A stretch of 64,000 nt of DNA from Defluviimonas sp. SAOS-178_SWC (GCF_039830135.1 NZ_CP156081.1:1164001-1228000), one strand, 5' to 3'; numbered from the stretch's first letter, positions 41,134 to 52,436 are shown. A program made the numbers and translations. Notes: a model not told the origin generated them from the sequence alone.

Positions 41134-42060
41134 TCAGAGTTTCAAGGCCGGGATAATTTGCTTCTTGCGGCTCATGATGCCGGGCAGGACGACCGTGTCG
41201 CCGCTGACCTTGGCGCCGAACGAGGCTTCGGCCATCTGTTTGACCAGATCGTTCGGCACGAGCAGGGTCGCCTCCTCCTTGAGGATGTCGACGACGAAAA
41301 GAAGGACCTGATCGGCGCCGTCTTCCCTGGCGACGTCGGTCATGGACTTCATCAGGCTGTCCTTGCGGTCGAGAACCACTTTCGGCGCGGTCGTCTCCAG
41401 CACCGAAACCCGCAGTTCCTTGCCGGCGACGTTGTATTCCTTCGAATCCATCCGCAGGAGTTCCGCGTCGGAAAACGCCGAGACGTCGGACTTCGCGGCA
41501 AACAGTTCCGACGCGTAATCGGGGATCGAGATGCCGAGCTGGCGGGCGAGATCCTCAGCCACGGCGCGGTCATGCGCGGTCGTGGTGGGCGAGCGGAATT
41601 CCAGCGTGTCGGAAAGGATGCAGGACAGCATCGCGCATTTGATCGCCTCCGGCATCTTCGCCGCGTCGCCGCCCATAAGGTCGTGCATGATGGTCGCGGT
41701 GCAGGCGAGCGGGCGGATGGTGATGTCGATCGGGCCCTTGGTCTTCAACCCGCCGGCCAGAAGGTGGTGGTCGATGATCTGGACGACATTCGCCTCGTTG
41801 ATCGAAGCGGGAAGTTCGGCCGGGTTGTTGGTGTCGACGACGACGCAGGTATCGCCTGCGGCCACATCGGCGATGATCTCGGGCTTGTCGAGGTTCCAGC
41901 GTTTCAGGACGAAAGCCGCCTCGGTATTCGGCTCGCCAAGAAGGACCGGCTTCGCGGGCGTGCCCTTCACCTCCGTCAGGTACCAGGCCCAGATGATGGG
42001 CGATCCGGTGGAATCGGTGTCGGGGGATTTGTGGCCAAAGACTTTGATCATGTGCGTCAT
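41134..42060 (-). CDS. ppaC: Manganese-dependent inorganic pyrophosphatase
   Basis: This 308-residue family II pyrophosphatase of the DHH group hydrolyses pyrophosphate. IKVFGHKSPDTDSTGSPI carries the first metal ligands, VVVDTNNPAELPASI follows near residue 73, and the DHH-motif IIDHHLLAGGL is near 93. The C-terminal DHHA2 domain ends with LPGIMSRKKQIIPAL, whose SRKKQ motif binds pyrophosphate. ATG 42060 is used. ATG 42051 is an equally possible start, because neither has a strong ribosome site. Confidence 0.95.
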   Translation of the reverse strand: MTHMIKVFGHKSPDTDSTGSPIIWAWYLTEVKGTPAKPVLLGEPNTEAAFVLKRWNLDKPEIIADVAAGDTCVVVDTNNPAELPASINEANVVQIIDHHLLAGGLKTKGPIDITIRPLACTATIMHDLMGGDAAKMPEAIKCAMLSCILSDTLEFRSPTTTAHDRAVAEDLARQLGISIPDYASELFAAKSDVSAFSDAELLRMDSKEYNVAGKELRVSVLETTAPKVVLDRKDSLMKSMTDVAREDGADQVLLFVVDILKEEATLLVPNDLVKQMAEASFGAKVSGDTVVLPGIMSRKKQIIPALKL

Positions 42061-42166
42061 CCGTCGGAGATGGGGAAATCGCGCGCCTTATAGGCGCTGC
42101 GGGCGGGGTTGTCACGGGGCGCAGAGCCGGCTTTTGGCCACGCGGCTTCCGAATGGGGGCGGACCG

Positions 42167-43159
42167 TCAGAACGTCAGCCGTTCAACTGTGAATCCCGCC
42201 CGCTCCATCAATGCCAACACGCCGTCCTGGCCCGAGAGATGGAGGGCGCCGAAGGCGACGAAGGTCGGGCCTTGCGCCGAAGCCGCCTCGATCACCGGAA
42301 GCCAGGACCGGTTCCGCCGGTTCATCAGCGCCTCTTCCATCTCGGCCATGTCGGCATCGACGCTTTCGGTCGTCGCTCCGGGCATGGCATAGGCGGCAAG
42401 CCGGCCAAGTTCCCAGGTGATGCGGACATCTTCGTTGAAATAGGCGGCCGTCAATGTCGCGCTGTAATCCTCGGCCCGATCGCCCATCGCGAGCGTGGTG
42501 AGGATCATGTCGATCTGCGCCTTCGGGGCCATCGTGTCGAAAAGACCGAAGACCGTGTCATAGGGTTCGAGCGCGCGGACCGGGATCTCTGCCGCCTCAG
42601 CCATCTCGATGACCCTCTGGTCGAGCCCGTGCGCGCCCTGACCCAGCTCTGTCATCGCGCAGGGCGGGACGCCGAGCATCATCGACACATACCAGGGCTG
42701 CATCTTCGAGGCCATGAAGGCGGGAATGCCGCGGGCCTGCATGGCGGATGCCAGGGCCTGCCAGTCCGCCTTCTCCAGTTGTTCCGGCAGGGTCGGACCG
42801 CTGACGAGAAAGAGCCTGTCGGGACGCCGGGCCATTTCGGATTTCAACCGCTCCTGCTCCTCCGGTCCGGCTTCGACGAGGAGGGTTTCTGCCGAAGCGA
42901 TGATCGGGGCGAGGCGTTCGGCGATCGCGTCGTGACGCGGATCGTCGAAATGGTAGGTGCCGACGAGGTGGACCACCTCGCCGCCCCGGGTCGCGCGCCA
43001 GAAATTGCCGCGCGGGTAGGGAATGCTGTCAACCGCGGCTTCGATCACGGCGCGGTCGGCGTCCGGCAGCGTCGGCCAGAGGTCGGTTCCGGCGCAGGCC
43101 GCATCGGCGATCCGGCCCGGCAGAACCAGAAGAAGACAGAGAAGGGTGGCGCGGATCAT
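42167..43159 (-). CDS. TraB/GumN family protein, exported
   Basis: This protein of 330 residues has a signal peptide (MIRATLLCLLLVLPGRIADA). The TraB/GumN fold, related to the Tiki/EreA hydrolases, shows in VVHLVGTYHFDDPRH near residue 58, LLVEAGPEEQ near 85, and the C-terminal FVAFGALHLSGQDGVLALME near 300, where the conserved glycine and histidine residues suggest a metal site. Enzymatic activity is uncertain for the bacterial branch. GGAAGTGACG precedes the ATG. An upstream frame start would disrupt the signal peptide. Confidence 0.87.
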   Translation of the reverse strand: MIRATLLCLLLVLPGRIADAACAGTDLWPTLPDADRAVIEAAVDSIPYPRGNFWRATRGGEVVHLVGTYHFDDPRHDAIAERLAPIIASAETLLVEAGPEEQERLKSEMARRPDRLFLVSGPTLPEQLEKADWQALASAMQARGIPAFMASKMQPWYVSMMLGVPPCAMTELGQGAHGLDQRVIEMAEAAEIPVRALEPYDTVFGLFDTMAPKAQIDMILTTLAMGDRAEDYSATLTAAYFNEDVRITWELGRLAAYAMPGATTESVDADMAEMEEALMNRRNRSWLPVIEAASAQGPTFVAFGALHLSGQDGVLALMERAGFTVERLTF

Positions 43160-43257
43160 CGTCACTTCCGGAACTCGCGTTTCATATCTCCGGCATCCTC
43201 GCATGCACATATGGCGAGGCCAAGCCGAAGGCGGGGCAATTTTACGCGAGGCGGGAG

Positions 43258-43286
43258 TTGACTCGGGTTTGCGCCCGACCTAACTA
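43258..43286 (+). promoter_or_regulatory. Candidate groESL promoter
   Basis: TTGACT (43258-43263) and TAACTA (43281-43286) are spaced by 17 bases. The CIRCE element starts eight bases after the -10, so HrcA bound there would block transcription start. Confidence 0.6.
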
Positions 43287-43293
43287 CACCGCG

Positions 43294-43320
43294 TTAGCAC
43301 TCGATCTAGATGAGTGCTAA
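43294..43320. promoter_or_regulatory. CIRCE operator (HrcA binding site)
   Basis: TTAGCACTC, nine bases, then GAGTGCTAA is a perfect match to the CIRCE inverted repeat. It controls groESL through the HrcA repressor in many bacteria. Confidence 0.97.
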
Positions 43321-43356
43321 CCGCATTCAAACCTGGAACCTAGGGAGTGTTACCAG

Positions 43357-43644
43357 ATGGCATTCAAACCGCTTCATGACCGTGTTCTGGTCAAGCGTGT
43401 CGAAAGCGACGAGAAGACCAAGGGTGGTCTGATCATCCCAGACAGCGCCAAGGAAAAGCCGGCCGAGGGCGAAGTCGTCGCCGTGGGCGAGGGCGCGCGC
43501 AAGGATTCGGGCGAGCTGATCGCACCGTCGGTCAAGACGGGCGACCGGATCCTTTTCGGCAAGTGGTCGGGCACGGAAGTGACCGTCGACGGCACCGAAA
43601 TGCTGATCATGAAGGAAAGCGACATTCTCGGCATCATCGCCTGA
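43357..43644 (+). CDS. groS: Co-chaperonin GroES
   Basis: This 95-residue co-chaperonin caps Gro[22 protein letters not shown] and the mobile loop [23 protein letters not shown] are typical, and the protein ends DILGIIA. It is the first gene of the groESL operon, 36 bases after the CIRCE element. The TAGGGAGTG sequence precedes the ATG. Confidence 0.99.
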   Translation: MAFKPLHDRVLVKRVESDEKTKGGLIIPDSAKEKPAEGEVVAVGEGARKDSGELIAPSVKTGDRILFGKWSGTEVTVDGTEMLIMKESDILGIIA

Positions 43645-43656
43645 GACCGCCGCTGA

Positions 43657-45333
<1,677 letters not shown>

Positions 45334-45707
45334 TCGTTCGCCCCAAAGCGACCGAACGGGAAGGGCCGCGATTGCGGCCCTTTCTCATTTGATCGGCCAG
45401 CACGCAAAGGCTGCGGCCGAAAACGGACGTCCTAAAACTTGTCGATTCGTTTTGCAGCGGGTGCGCCCACACTGATAGCGCGAATGCTTTCGGTCGCGGG
45501 CCTGCCCTTGAGGCTGGCGAAATGACCTGGTTGCGCAACCGGCATTGGTCCGGGGCACGGGCGCGGAACACGCATAGCGTGAACCCGCTTGGCACGGCGA
45601 CTTTTCGCTCCTTTTTCGCTAAAGTTCGATAACTTGCGGCGCCCGCCCGTAGGACGCCGCTGAAGTCGCCGGAATGATCAAGCGCAGTGTCAAGAGGGGG
45701 GTAAGCT
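45334..45707. other. Intergenic region between groL and the FAD oxidase gene
   Basis: Besides the groESL terminator, these 374 bases hold a 12-base perfect palindrome GGTTGCGCAACC at 45529-45540 and a short inverted repeat CACGC-AT-AGCGTG near 45570. No gene with a ribosome site is visible. The sites could be operators but no regulator is adjacent. Confidence 0.4.
45361..45388 (+). terminator. Rho-independent terminator of groESL
   Basis: AAGGGCCGC pairs perfectly with GCGGCCCTT around GATT and is followed by TCTCATTT. It begins 27 bases after groL. Confidence 0.85.
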
Positions 45708-47099
45708 ATGACCAGTACATCTCTGAAGAACCGTGCCGGCGCCAGGATCGCCCCGGACAAGATCGACGCCTTTGCCGGACAGGTGCGCGGCGCTCTTGTT
45801 CGCCCCGGTGACGATACCTACGAGAAGGACCGGCAGATCTGGAACGCGCTGATCGACCGGCATCCGGGCGCGATCTTGCGCTGTGTCGGGGCGGCCGACG
45901 TCATCGCCGCCGTGAATTTCGCGCGCGACAACGACATTCTCGTCGCTGTCAGGGGCGGAGGGCACAATGTCGGCGGGCGTGCGCTTTGTGACGACGGGCT
46001 GGTGATCGACCTGTCCGGCATGCGGGGCGTTCATGTCGATCCTGACAGCCGGCGCGTACGCGTTCAGGGGGGCGCAACACTTGGCGATGTCGACCGCGAA
46101 ACGCATATTCATGGACTTGCGGTGCCGCTTGGCATCGTCTCGCAGACCGGCGTCGGCGGATTGACGACCGGGGGCGGCTTCGGCTGGCTCGCGCGCAAGT
46201 ACGGAACGGCGGGCGACAACGTGATCGAGGCGGATGTGGTGACCGCGAACGGAGAGTTTCGTCGGGCGAGCGCCACGGAAAACCCCGATCTTTTCTGGGC
46301 CATTCGCGGTGGCGGCGGAAACTTCGGCGTGGTCACGTCCTTCCTCTATCAGGCGCATCCGGTCTCAATGATCTTTGGTGGCCTGATCGCTTATCCGCGC
46401 GACGATGCGGCCCGGGTCTTGCGCGGCTATCGCGACTTCATGGCCACCGCACCGGCGGAGCTTACCGTTTACGCGGCGCTGCTTTGGGGGCCTGACGGCA
46501 CACCGCTGACCGCGCTTGTGCCCGGCTGGATCGGAGAGAACCCGGCCGACGGCGAGCGCGCGGTCAAGCCCTTGACGGAACTCGGCGGGATGCTTGTCGC
46601 CGACCTGCACGTCATGCCGTTCCCCGCGCTTCAGTCGATGCTTGACGCCGCCTATTTGCCGGGATCGCGCAACTACTGGAAATCCGCCTATCTGAACGGA
46701 CTGACCGACGATGCGATCGACACGATTGTAGAGCAGTCCAAAGGCATGACTGTGCCGGGGTCGGCGATGCTGATCGAGTGTTTCGGAGGCGAGGTGAAGC
46801 GCCGGCCGGCCGATGCCACGGCCTTTGCGCAGCGCGGGTCCGACTACCTTGTTGCCATCCTGCCGATGTGGCCGGATGCCGCGCAGGATGCGGAGCAGAT
46901 CGCCTGGGCGCGTCAGGCGGCGGATGCGATGGTGCCTTTCGGCTCTGGTGGGGCCTATCTGAACTATATCCCCGAAGGCGACGAGGACGTGGTGCAGACG
47001 TCGTTCGGCGTCAACCTGCCAAGGCTGCGCGAGTTGAAGAAGAAATACGACCCGCAGAATTTCTTCCGCCTCAACCCCAACATCGCTCCGGCGGCTTAG
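45708..47099 (+). CDS. FAD-binding oxidoreductase (PCMH/BBE type)
   Basis: This 463-residue flavoprotein belongs to the berberine-bridge/hexose oxidase group. The PCMH FAD domain has VRGGGHNVGGRALCDDGLVI near residue 81, where the histidine is the expected covalent FAD link. The second covalent link of bicovalent members needs a cysteine in the GLAVPLGIVSQTGVGGLTTG segment near 140, but a serine stands there, so only one link is likely. The BBE domain ends NYIPEGDEDVVQTSFG and YDPQNFFRLNPNI. GGGGGGTAAGCT precedes the ATG. Substrate is unknown, most probably an oligosaccharide or alcohol-like compound. Confidence 0.9.
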   Translation: MTSTSLKNRAGARIAPDKIDAFAGQVRGALVRPGDDTYEKDRQIWNALIDRHPGAILRCVGAADVIAAVNFARDNDILVAVRGGGHNVGGRALCDDGLVIDLSGMRGVHVDPDSRRVRVQGGATLGDVDRETHIHGLAVPLGIVSQTGVGGLTTGGGFGWLARKYGTAGDNVIEADVVTANGEFRRASATENPDLFWAIRGGGGNFGVVTSFLYQAHPVSMIFGGLIAYPRDDAARVLRGYRDFMATAPAELTVYAALLWGPDGTPLTALVPGWIGENPADGERAVKPLTELGGMLVADLHVMPFPALQSMLDAAYLPGSRNYWKSAYLNGLTDDAIDTIVEQSKGMTVPGSAMLIECFGGEVKRRPADATAFAQRGSDYLVAILPMWPDAAQDAEQIAWARQAADAMVPFGSGGAYLNYIPEGDEDVVQTSFGVNLPRLRELKKKYDPQNFFRLNPNIAPAA

Positions 47100-47149
47100 C
47101 GGCAAATATTTGGCTGGCGTCCGGCGGTCCGGGCGCTTAGCCATTGGCC

Positions 47150-48013
47150 ATGCGCCTCATCCTTCTGACCGCCCTCACCATGACCGCCTTCGCGGCGAAC
47201 TCGGTGCTGAACCGGGCGGCGGTAGGGCCGGGGTTGATCGACCCGGTGAGTTTCGCGATCGTCCGCCTGCTCGCCGGGGCGGGGATGCTCGCGGTTCTTG
47301 TTGGTCTGCGCCATCTTTCAACAGGCCGGGCGATCTGGCCGGGTGCGAAGGGGCGGGTCGCGGGGCCACTGTCGCTCCTTCTCTATCTGTTCGGGTTCTC
47401 GCTCGCCTATGGTGCGCTTCACGCCGGGACCGGCGCGTTGATCCTGTTCGGCATGGTCCAGATCACCATGTTCGCCGGCGCCCTTCTCGCGCGGGAGCGG
47501 GTTCCCGCGCGGCGCTGGCTCGGTTCGGGCCTCGCGTTCTTCGGGCTCGTCTACCTCTTCGCGCCGGGGTCCGGCGCGAATAGCAGCCTCGTCCATGCTG
47601 GGCTGATGGCGGCCGCCGGGATCGGGTGGGGGATCTACTCGCTCTCCGCGCGCGGCGCCTCCGATCCGCTCGGCGCGACCGCGTGGAACTTCGTCCTCGC
47701 GGTTCCGGTGGCCCTTCTCGTCGTCGCGGCGTTGCCCGGTTCGCCCGACACGGTGCCAGCCATGGCGCAAGGCCTGCTTCTCGCGGCGGTTTCCGGCGCG
47801 CTCACCTCCGGCCTCGGCTATGCCCTGTGGTATTCCGTCCTGCCTGCCCTTGGCGCCGCGCGGGGCGGGGTGGCGCAGCTGACCGTGCCGCTCATCGCCG
47901 TTGCCGGCGGTATGGTGTTTCTGGGCGAGCCGTTGACCTTGCGGTTCCTCATCTCCGCCGCGCTCGTCCTCGGCGGGGTCGCGATCGCGCTGAAGCCGCC
48001 GCGTCAGAGATAG
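47150..48013 (+). CDS. EamA/DMT family transporter
   Basis: This 287-residue inner-membrane protein has ten hydrophobic segments in two EamA repeats. The pattern is MRLILLTALTMTAFAANSVLNRAA at the start, GALILFGMVQITMFAGALLARE near residue 100 and AQLTVPLIAVAGGMVFLGEPLTLRF near 245. It is a metabolite exporter of unknown substrate. ATG 47150 is chosen over the TTG at 47144. Its last 10 bases overlap the greA gene on the other strand. Confidence 0.9.
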   Translation: MRLILLTALTMTAFAANSVLNRAAVGPGLIDPVSFAIVRLLAGAGMLAVLVGLRHLSTGRAIWPGAKGRVAGPLSLLLYLFGFSLAYGALHAGTGALILFGMVQITMFAGALLARERVPARRWLGSGLAFFGLVYLFAPGSGANSSLVHAGLMAAAGIGWGIYSLSARGASDPLGATAWNFVLAVPVALLVVAALPGSPDTVPAMAQGLLLAAVSGALTSGLGYALWYSVLPALGAARGGVAQLTVPLIAVAGGMVFLGEPLTLRFLISAALVLGGVAIALKPPRQR

Positions 48014-48495
48014 GCGATCGCGATCACCTCAAGCTCCATCCTGCCAGCGGGCCGACGCCATTCGACGACGTCGCCGACCCGCGCGCCGAGCAGCGCACGG
48101 GAGAGCGGCGCCTGCGGGGCGATCCGGTGGGCGCTCGCATCCGCCTCATCCTCGCCGACGATCTCGTAGACCGTTTCCGTGCCGTCCTCGTCCGCCACCG
48201 TCACCCGCGCGCCGAAGGCCACCTCGTCCAGCGGCTGATCGGCGGGATCGACCGGGATCGCCGAGCGGAGCCGCGCCTCCAGATAGCGGATGTCGCGCTC
48301 GGCGGCCTTCTCCGGCAGCTTGTCGAGCCGATCCGTCCGCGCCTTCAGACGCGCCAGTTCCGTCTGGGTCGCGATCAGGCGGTCACGCAAAGCGGTCAGG
48401 CCACGCGGGGTGACGTAGTTCGGATGCGGGCTGATCGGCAGGTCGGGTAACGGTTCGTTGTCCGGCCCGTCCTCCTTCACGAAGGCGCGGCTCAT
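48004..48495 (-). CDS. GreA/GreB family transcription elongation factor
   Basis: The protein has 163 residues. An N-terminal helical hairpin (TPRGLTALRDRLIATQTELARLK followed by RDIRYLEARLRSAIP) is joined to the FKBP-like domain with FGARVTVADEDGTETVYEIVG near residue 95 and a final RMELEVIAIAYL. Gre factors stimulate transcript cleavage by stalled RNA polymerase. The first 35 residues are a short extension. It overlaps the Nudix gene by four bases (ATGA) upstream and the DMT gene at its 3' end. Confidence 0.9.
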   Translation of the reverse strand: MSRAFVKEDGPDNEPLPDLPISPHPNYVTPRGLTALRDRLIATQTELARLKARTDRLDKLPEKAAERDIRYLEARLRSAIPVDPADQPLDEVAFGARVTVADEDGTETVYEIVGEDEADASAHRIAPQAPLSRALLGARVGDVVEWRRPAGRMELEVIAIAYL

Positions 48496-48950
48496 GTCAC
48501 GATGACCTCCAGCGGGTCGTATTCGGCCGGCCCGTCCGGCCCGAAGGCGACGCGCGACAGGCTGTCGGGCTTCAGCCGGATCGCGGCAAGCTCCGCAGGG
48601 GCAAAGAAGCGCGTTGTGTGGACGACACGGGCCGGATCGGTCCAGCCGGGGTCGAGGGTGCCGCCGGCGACGGCGCAGCGGAAGAAGAGGTCGACCTGAT
48701 GAAAGCCCGAGCGCGGGTCGTGGAACTCGTTGACAAGCGCGAGGGGGCCGACCGAGATCCGAAGCCCACATTCCTCGTGAATCTCCCGCGCGAGGTTGTC
48801 GGGCAGCGACATACCCGGCTCCACCCCGCCGCCGGGCGCGCACCAAAGGTCCGACCGGCGGCCCGGATAGGCATTGACGAGCAGGAGCTTTCCGTCCTGG
48901 ACGATGATTGCACGGGTCGCTAGGCGGGGAGAGCGGGTTTTCATGCGCAC
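48492..48950 (-). CDS. Nudix hydrolase family protein with altered Nudix box
   Basis: The protein has 152 residues. The Nudix box is recognisable as GGGVEPGMSLPDNLAREIHEECGL near residues 39-62, but the first conserved glutamate (G-x5-E) is replaced by methionine. The REIHEECG part with its metal-binding glutamates is kept. The enzyme would hydrolyse a nucleoside-diphosphate-X. Its substrate is unknown. The start may be 48950 or the ATG at 48944. It is coupled to greA by a four-base overlap. Confidence 0.88.
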   Translation of the reverse strand: MRMKTRSPRLATRAIIVQDGKLLLVNAYPGRRSDLWCAPGGGVEPGMSLPDNLAREIHEECGLRISVGPLALVNEFHDPRSGFHQVDLFFRCAVAGGTLDPGWTDPARVVHTTRFFAPAELAAIRLKPDSLSRVAFGPDGPAEYDPLEVIVT

Positions 48951-49020
48951 GAGAGTGACGAAGCGTCACGGCGAGGACAAGAGGCTCGCAACGTCGGTAT
49001 GAATTCCTTATCTCCGGGTC

Positions 49021-49752
49021 ATGTGGAAATTCGTACTCGCGCTTCTTGTCCTGACCGCCGCTCCGGCGGCGCGGGCGGATTGCGTGGTACTTTTGCACGG
49101 GCTCGCGCGAAGCGAGACGTCGCTTCTGGTCCTGCAGGAGGCACTCACGCGGGCGGGCTACAAGGTCGTGAACCACGATTATCCATCGACCAAGGCGACG
49201 ATCGAGGCGCTGGTCGCCACTGAGGTCGGGCCGGCCGTCGCGGAATGCGGGGACGACCGGGTGAATTTCGTCACCCATTCGATGGGCGGGATCCTGGTCC
49301 GGGCCTGGCTGGCCGATCACCGGCCGGCGCATATGGGGCGGGTGGTGATGCTGGCCCCGCCGAACCACGGATCGGAACTGGTCGATGCCTTCGGTGACCT
49401 CGATGCGTTCCGCTGGCTCAATGGTCCTGCGGGGCTGGAGCTCGGGACAGGGCCGTCGAGCCTGCCGAACGCCTTGCCGGCGGCGCAGTTCGATCTCGGG
49501 ATCATCGCGGGCAACCAGTCCCTGAACCCGGTCTATTCGGCGGTGATCGACGGCGAGGACGATGGCAAGGTCAGCGTGGAAAGCACCAAGATCGGCGGAA
49601 TGCGCGACCATATCGTGCTGCCGGTCACCCACACGTTCATGATGAACAATCCGGTCGTCGTGGCCGAGGTGCTGGAGTTCCTCGCAAAGGGCCGTTTCGA
49701 TCACGACCTGAGCTATTTCGACGCCGCGCAGCGGATTTTTCGGGAGCGGTGA
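49021..49752 (+). CDS. Exported esterase/lipase-like alpha/beta hydrolase
   Basis: This protein of 243 residues begins with a signal peptide ([19 protein letters not shown]). The lipase box is [15 protein letters not shown] near residue 86, the oxyanion segment is [14 protein letters not shown] near 23, and the catalytic histidine is likely in [10 protein letters not shown] near 205. Such PGAP1/lipase-class-2-like enzymes are periplasmic or secreted. Substrate is unknown. Confidence 0.85.
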   Translation: MWKFVLALLVLTAAPAARADCVVLLHGLARSETSLLVLQEALTRAGYKVVNHDYPSTKATIEALVATEVGPAVAECGDDRVNFVTHSMGGILVRAWLADHRPAHMGRVVMLAPPNHGSELVDAFGDLDAFRWLNGPAGLELGTGPSSLPNALPAAQFDLGIIAGNQSLNPVYSAVIDGEDDGKVSVESTKIGGMRDHIVLPVTHTFMMNNPVVVAEVLEFLAKGRFDHDLSYFDAAQRIFRER

Positions 49753-49869
49753 AAGCCTGCCGTCCCTCGCGGACGACACAGGCCGCCGACGATCACGGGG
49801 AAGCGATGTTTCATGTGACGGCGGGGGAGTATAGGCTCCGCCCGGACGTGACCGACCGGAGGCGGAACC

Positions 49870-50838
49870 ATGAAAGCCATCGTCTACGACCGATACGGGC
49901 CGCCCGAGGTTCTTCATGAGGCGGATCTGCCGCAGCCCGAACCCGGACCGGGCGAGGTGCTGGTGCGGGTCCGCGCGAGTTCGGTCACGACCGCCGACTG
50001 GCGGATGCGCGCGGCGGCTTATCCCGGCATCCTCTGGCTGCCGGGGCGGCTGATGACGGGGCTGACGCGCCCGAGAAACCGGGTGCTGGGTGTCGAGTTC
50101 GCGGGCGAGGTCGCGGCCTTGGGGGAGGGCGTCAGCGCCCCGGTGCAGGGCACGCGTGTCTTCGGCTTTTCCGGCAAGGGCGCGCATGCCCAATACCTCG
50201 TGATGCCCGCCGACGGCCCCATCGTCGAAACGCCCGCGACGCTGAGCAACGAGGAGGCCGCGGCGCTGCCCTTCGGCGCGCTCTCCGCGCTCGTGTTCCT
50301 GCGCGACTTCGCCAGGATCCAGCCGGGCCAGAGCGTCGCCGTCGTTGGCGCCTCCGGTGGTGTCGGCATCTACGCGGTGCAGATCGCCCGCGCGATGGGC
50401 GCAACGGTCACGGGGATCGCGAGCGGGGCCAACCGCGACCTCGTTCTGGGATTGGGCGCCGTGCAGTTCATCGACTACCGCGCCGAGGATTTCACCGAAG
50501 GGTCCGTGCGCTACGATCTTGTCTTCGACGCGGTCGGCGCCGTTGATTTCGCCCGCGCGCGCCGGGTTCTAAAACCGGGCGGCCTTTTCCTGCCGCTGAA
50601 CTTCGGGTTCCGCGAGATGATGCAGGCGCTTTGGGCGAAGATTGCCGGCGGGCCGCGCCTGAAGATCGGCACGAGCGGCGACACCGCCGCCGACCTCGAC
50701 GTGCTCAAAGGCATGATTTCCGAGGGAAAGCTGCGGCCGATGATCGACCGGACCTATCCCCTTGAGGATATCGTCGAGGCGCACCGCTACGTCGAGGCCC
50801 GCCACCGCCAGGGCGCGGTGGTCATTTCCGTGGCGTGA
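49870..50838 (+). CDS. NAD(P)-dependent alcohol dehydrogenase/quinone oxidoreductase (MDR family)
   Basis: This 322-residue medium-chain dehydrogenase has GVEFAGEVAALGEGV near residue 77 and the Rossmann motif VVGASGGVGIYAVQIARAMGA near 157-177. The zinc-binding cysteines of alcohol dehydrogenases are missing, which points to the zinc-less quinone reductase-like branch. AGGCGGAACC precedes the ATG. Its 3' end overlaps the convergent purK by 17 bases. Confidence 0.88.
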   Translation: MKAIVYDRYGPPEVLHEADLPQPEPGPGEVLVRVRASSVTTADWRMRAAAYPGILWLPGRLMTGLTRPRNRVLGVEFAGEVAALGEGVSAPVQGTRVFGFSGKGAHAQYLVMPADGPIVETPATLSNEEAAALPFGALSALVFLRDFARIQPGQSVAVVGASGGVGIYAVQIARAMGATVTGIASGANRDLVLGLGAVQFIDYRAEDFTEGSVRYDLVFDAVGAVDFARARRVLKPGGLFLPLNFGFREMMQALWAKIAGGPRLKIGTSGDTAADLDVLKGMISEGKLRPMIDRTYPLEDIVEAHRYVEARHRQGAVVISVA

Positions 50839-51895
50839 TCCGGTTCACATGCCCCATCTTGCGGCCCGGCCGCGCCTCGGCCTTGCCGTAAAGATGGATC
50901 GCGGCGCGGGGGGCGCGCGCGATCTCGGGCACCTTGTGGATGTCGTCGCCGATCAGGTTCTCCATCACCACGTCCGAGTGGCGCGATCCGTCGCCGAGCG
51001 GCCATCCGGCGATGGCGCGGATATGCTGTTCGAACTGGTCGACGGCGCAGCCGTTCTGCGTCCAGTGACCGGAATTGTGCACCCGAGGCGCGATCTCGTT
51101 CACGATCAGGCCCTTGCGGGTCACGAACAGCTCCACCCCCATGACGCCGACATATTTCAGCGCGTTGAGGATGCGGCCGGCGAGGAAGACGGCGTCGGTA
51201 CGCTGCGCCTCGCTGAGGCGGGCGGGGATGGTCGTCGTGCGCAGGATGCCCGCGCGATGGACGTTCTCGCCCGGATCGAAGGCGGTCACCTCGCCCGAAA
51301 GGCTGCGCGCGGCGATGACGGAAACCTCGTGACTGAAGTCGATGAAGCCTTCGAGGATCGCCGGAGCGCCGGCCATCGCCGCAAGCGCCGCGTCGGCATC
51401 GCCGGCCGTATCGAGCTTGGCCTGGCCCTTGCCGTCATAGCCGAGCCGCCGGGTCTTGAGGATCGACGGGGCGCCGATCTCGTCCAGCGCATCGGCAAGA
51501 TCCTCGGCGTCGTCAACCGCGGAGAACGGCGCGGTCATGAGGCCGAGATCGCGCAGGAACGCCTTTTCGACCAGCCGGTCCTGGCTGATGGCGAGGGCGC
51601 GGCGGTTGGGGTGGATCGGGCAATGGGCCTCGAGTGCGTCGAGGGCGGATGTGGGAATGTTTTCAAACTCGTAGGTGACGATGTCGACAGACTGCGCGAA
51701 CGCCGAAAGCGCTGCGAGGTCGTCATAGGCGGCCGTCGTCACCCTATGGGCGACGTCGCCTGCGGGTGGGCTGGCGGCGGGCTCATAGATATGGGTCTTG
51801 TAGCCGAGCCGCGCGGCGGCGACGGACAGCATGCGGCCAAGCTGGCCGCCGCCGAGGATGCCGATCGTGGCGCCGGCGGGAAGCGGTTTACTCAT
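50822..51895 (-). CDS. purK: 5-(carboxyamino)imidazole ribonucleotide synthase
   Basis: This 357-residue ATP-grasp enzyme converts AIR, ATP and bicarbonate to N5-CAIR in purine synthesis. [21 protein letters not shown] at the start, [12 protein letters not shown] near residue 75, [14 protein letters not shown] near 147 and the ATP-grasp [15 protein letters not shown] near 270 are diagnostic. It overlaps the purE gene by eight bases, so the two are coupled and give the two-step route to CAIR. Confidence 0.97.
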   Translation of the reverse strand: MSKPLPAGATIGILGGGQLGRMLSVAAARLGYKTHIYEPAASPPAGDVAHRVTTAAYDDLAALSAFAQSVDIVTYEFENIPTSALDALEAHCPIHPNRRALAISQDRLVEKAFLRDLGLMTAPFSAVDDAEDLADALDEIGAPSILKTRRLGYDGKGQAKLDTAGDADAALAAMAGAPAILEGFIDFSHEVSVIAARSLSGEVTAFDPGENVHRAGILRTTTIPARLSEAQRTDAVFLAGRILNALKYVGVMGVELFVTRKGLIVNEIAPRVHNSGHWTQNGCAVDQFEQHIRAIAGWPLGDGSRHSDVVMENLIGDDIHKVPEIARAPRAAIHLYGKAEARPGRKMGHVNRITPRK

Positions 51896-52373
51896 CTTTC
51901 GGGGCGTCCGGAATCGAGGCGGAAAGGGCATCGCGCCAGCTGTCGAGGCGCGTGGCGAGGGCGGCGTCATGCAGGGCGAGGATGCCGGCGGCCATGAGGC
52001 CGGCATTGGCGGCCCCGGCGGCGCCGATGGCCATCGTGGCGACCGGATAGCCCTTCGGCATCTGGACGATGGAATAAAGGCTGTCGACGCCCGAGAGCGC
52101 CTTTGTCTGCACCGGCACACCGATCACCGGGACGCGGGTTTTGGACGCCATCATGCCGGGCAGGTGCGCCGCGCCGCCGGCGCCGGCGATGATCACCTGA
52201 AGCCCGCGTTCGACGGCGGTCTTGCCATAGGCCCAAAGCCTGTCGGGGGTCCGGTGCGCCGAGACGATCTTCGCCTCGTAAGCGACGCCGAGTTCGTCGA
52301 GAACCGTCGCCGCTTCCTTCATCGTGGGCCAGTCGGACTGCGACCCCATGATGATGCCGACCTTCACGCTCAT
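51888..52373 (-). CDS. purE: N5-carboxyaminoimidazole ribonucleotide mutase
   Basis: This 161-residue enzyme moves the carboxyl group of N5-CAIR to give [19 protein letters not shown] at the start and [11 protein letters not shown] (seen as [11 protein letters not shown] near residue 40) are the key class I motifs, followed by [13 protein letters not shown] near 67. It precedes purK with an eight-base overlap. GGGGGGCGGAGAACGGC lies before the ATG. Confidence 0.97.
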   Translation of the reverse strand: MSVKVGIIMGSQSDWPTMKEAATVLDELGVAYEAKIVSAHRTPDRLWAYGKTAVERGLQVIIAGAGGAAHLPGMMASKTRVPVIGVPVQTKALSGVDSLYSIVQMPKGYPVATMAIGAAGAANAGLMAAGILALHDAALATRLDSWRDALSASIPDAPKDE

Positions 52374-52436
52374 GCCGTTCTCCGCCCCCCGGGAAATGGA
52401 GCGCGCACTATAGCGACGGCGCGGGGAGGGGCAAGG

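Noticed and set aside
45529..45540. Perfect palindrome GGTTGCGCAACC as a named operator, related to the repeat at 53498
   Set aside because: The arms are in the opposite order at the two places, and no regulator gene is adjacent, so there is no support for a common site.
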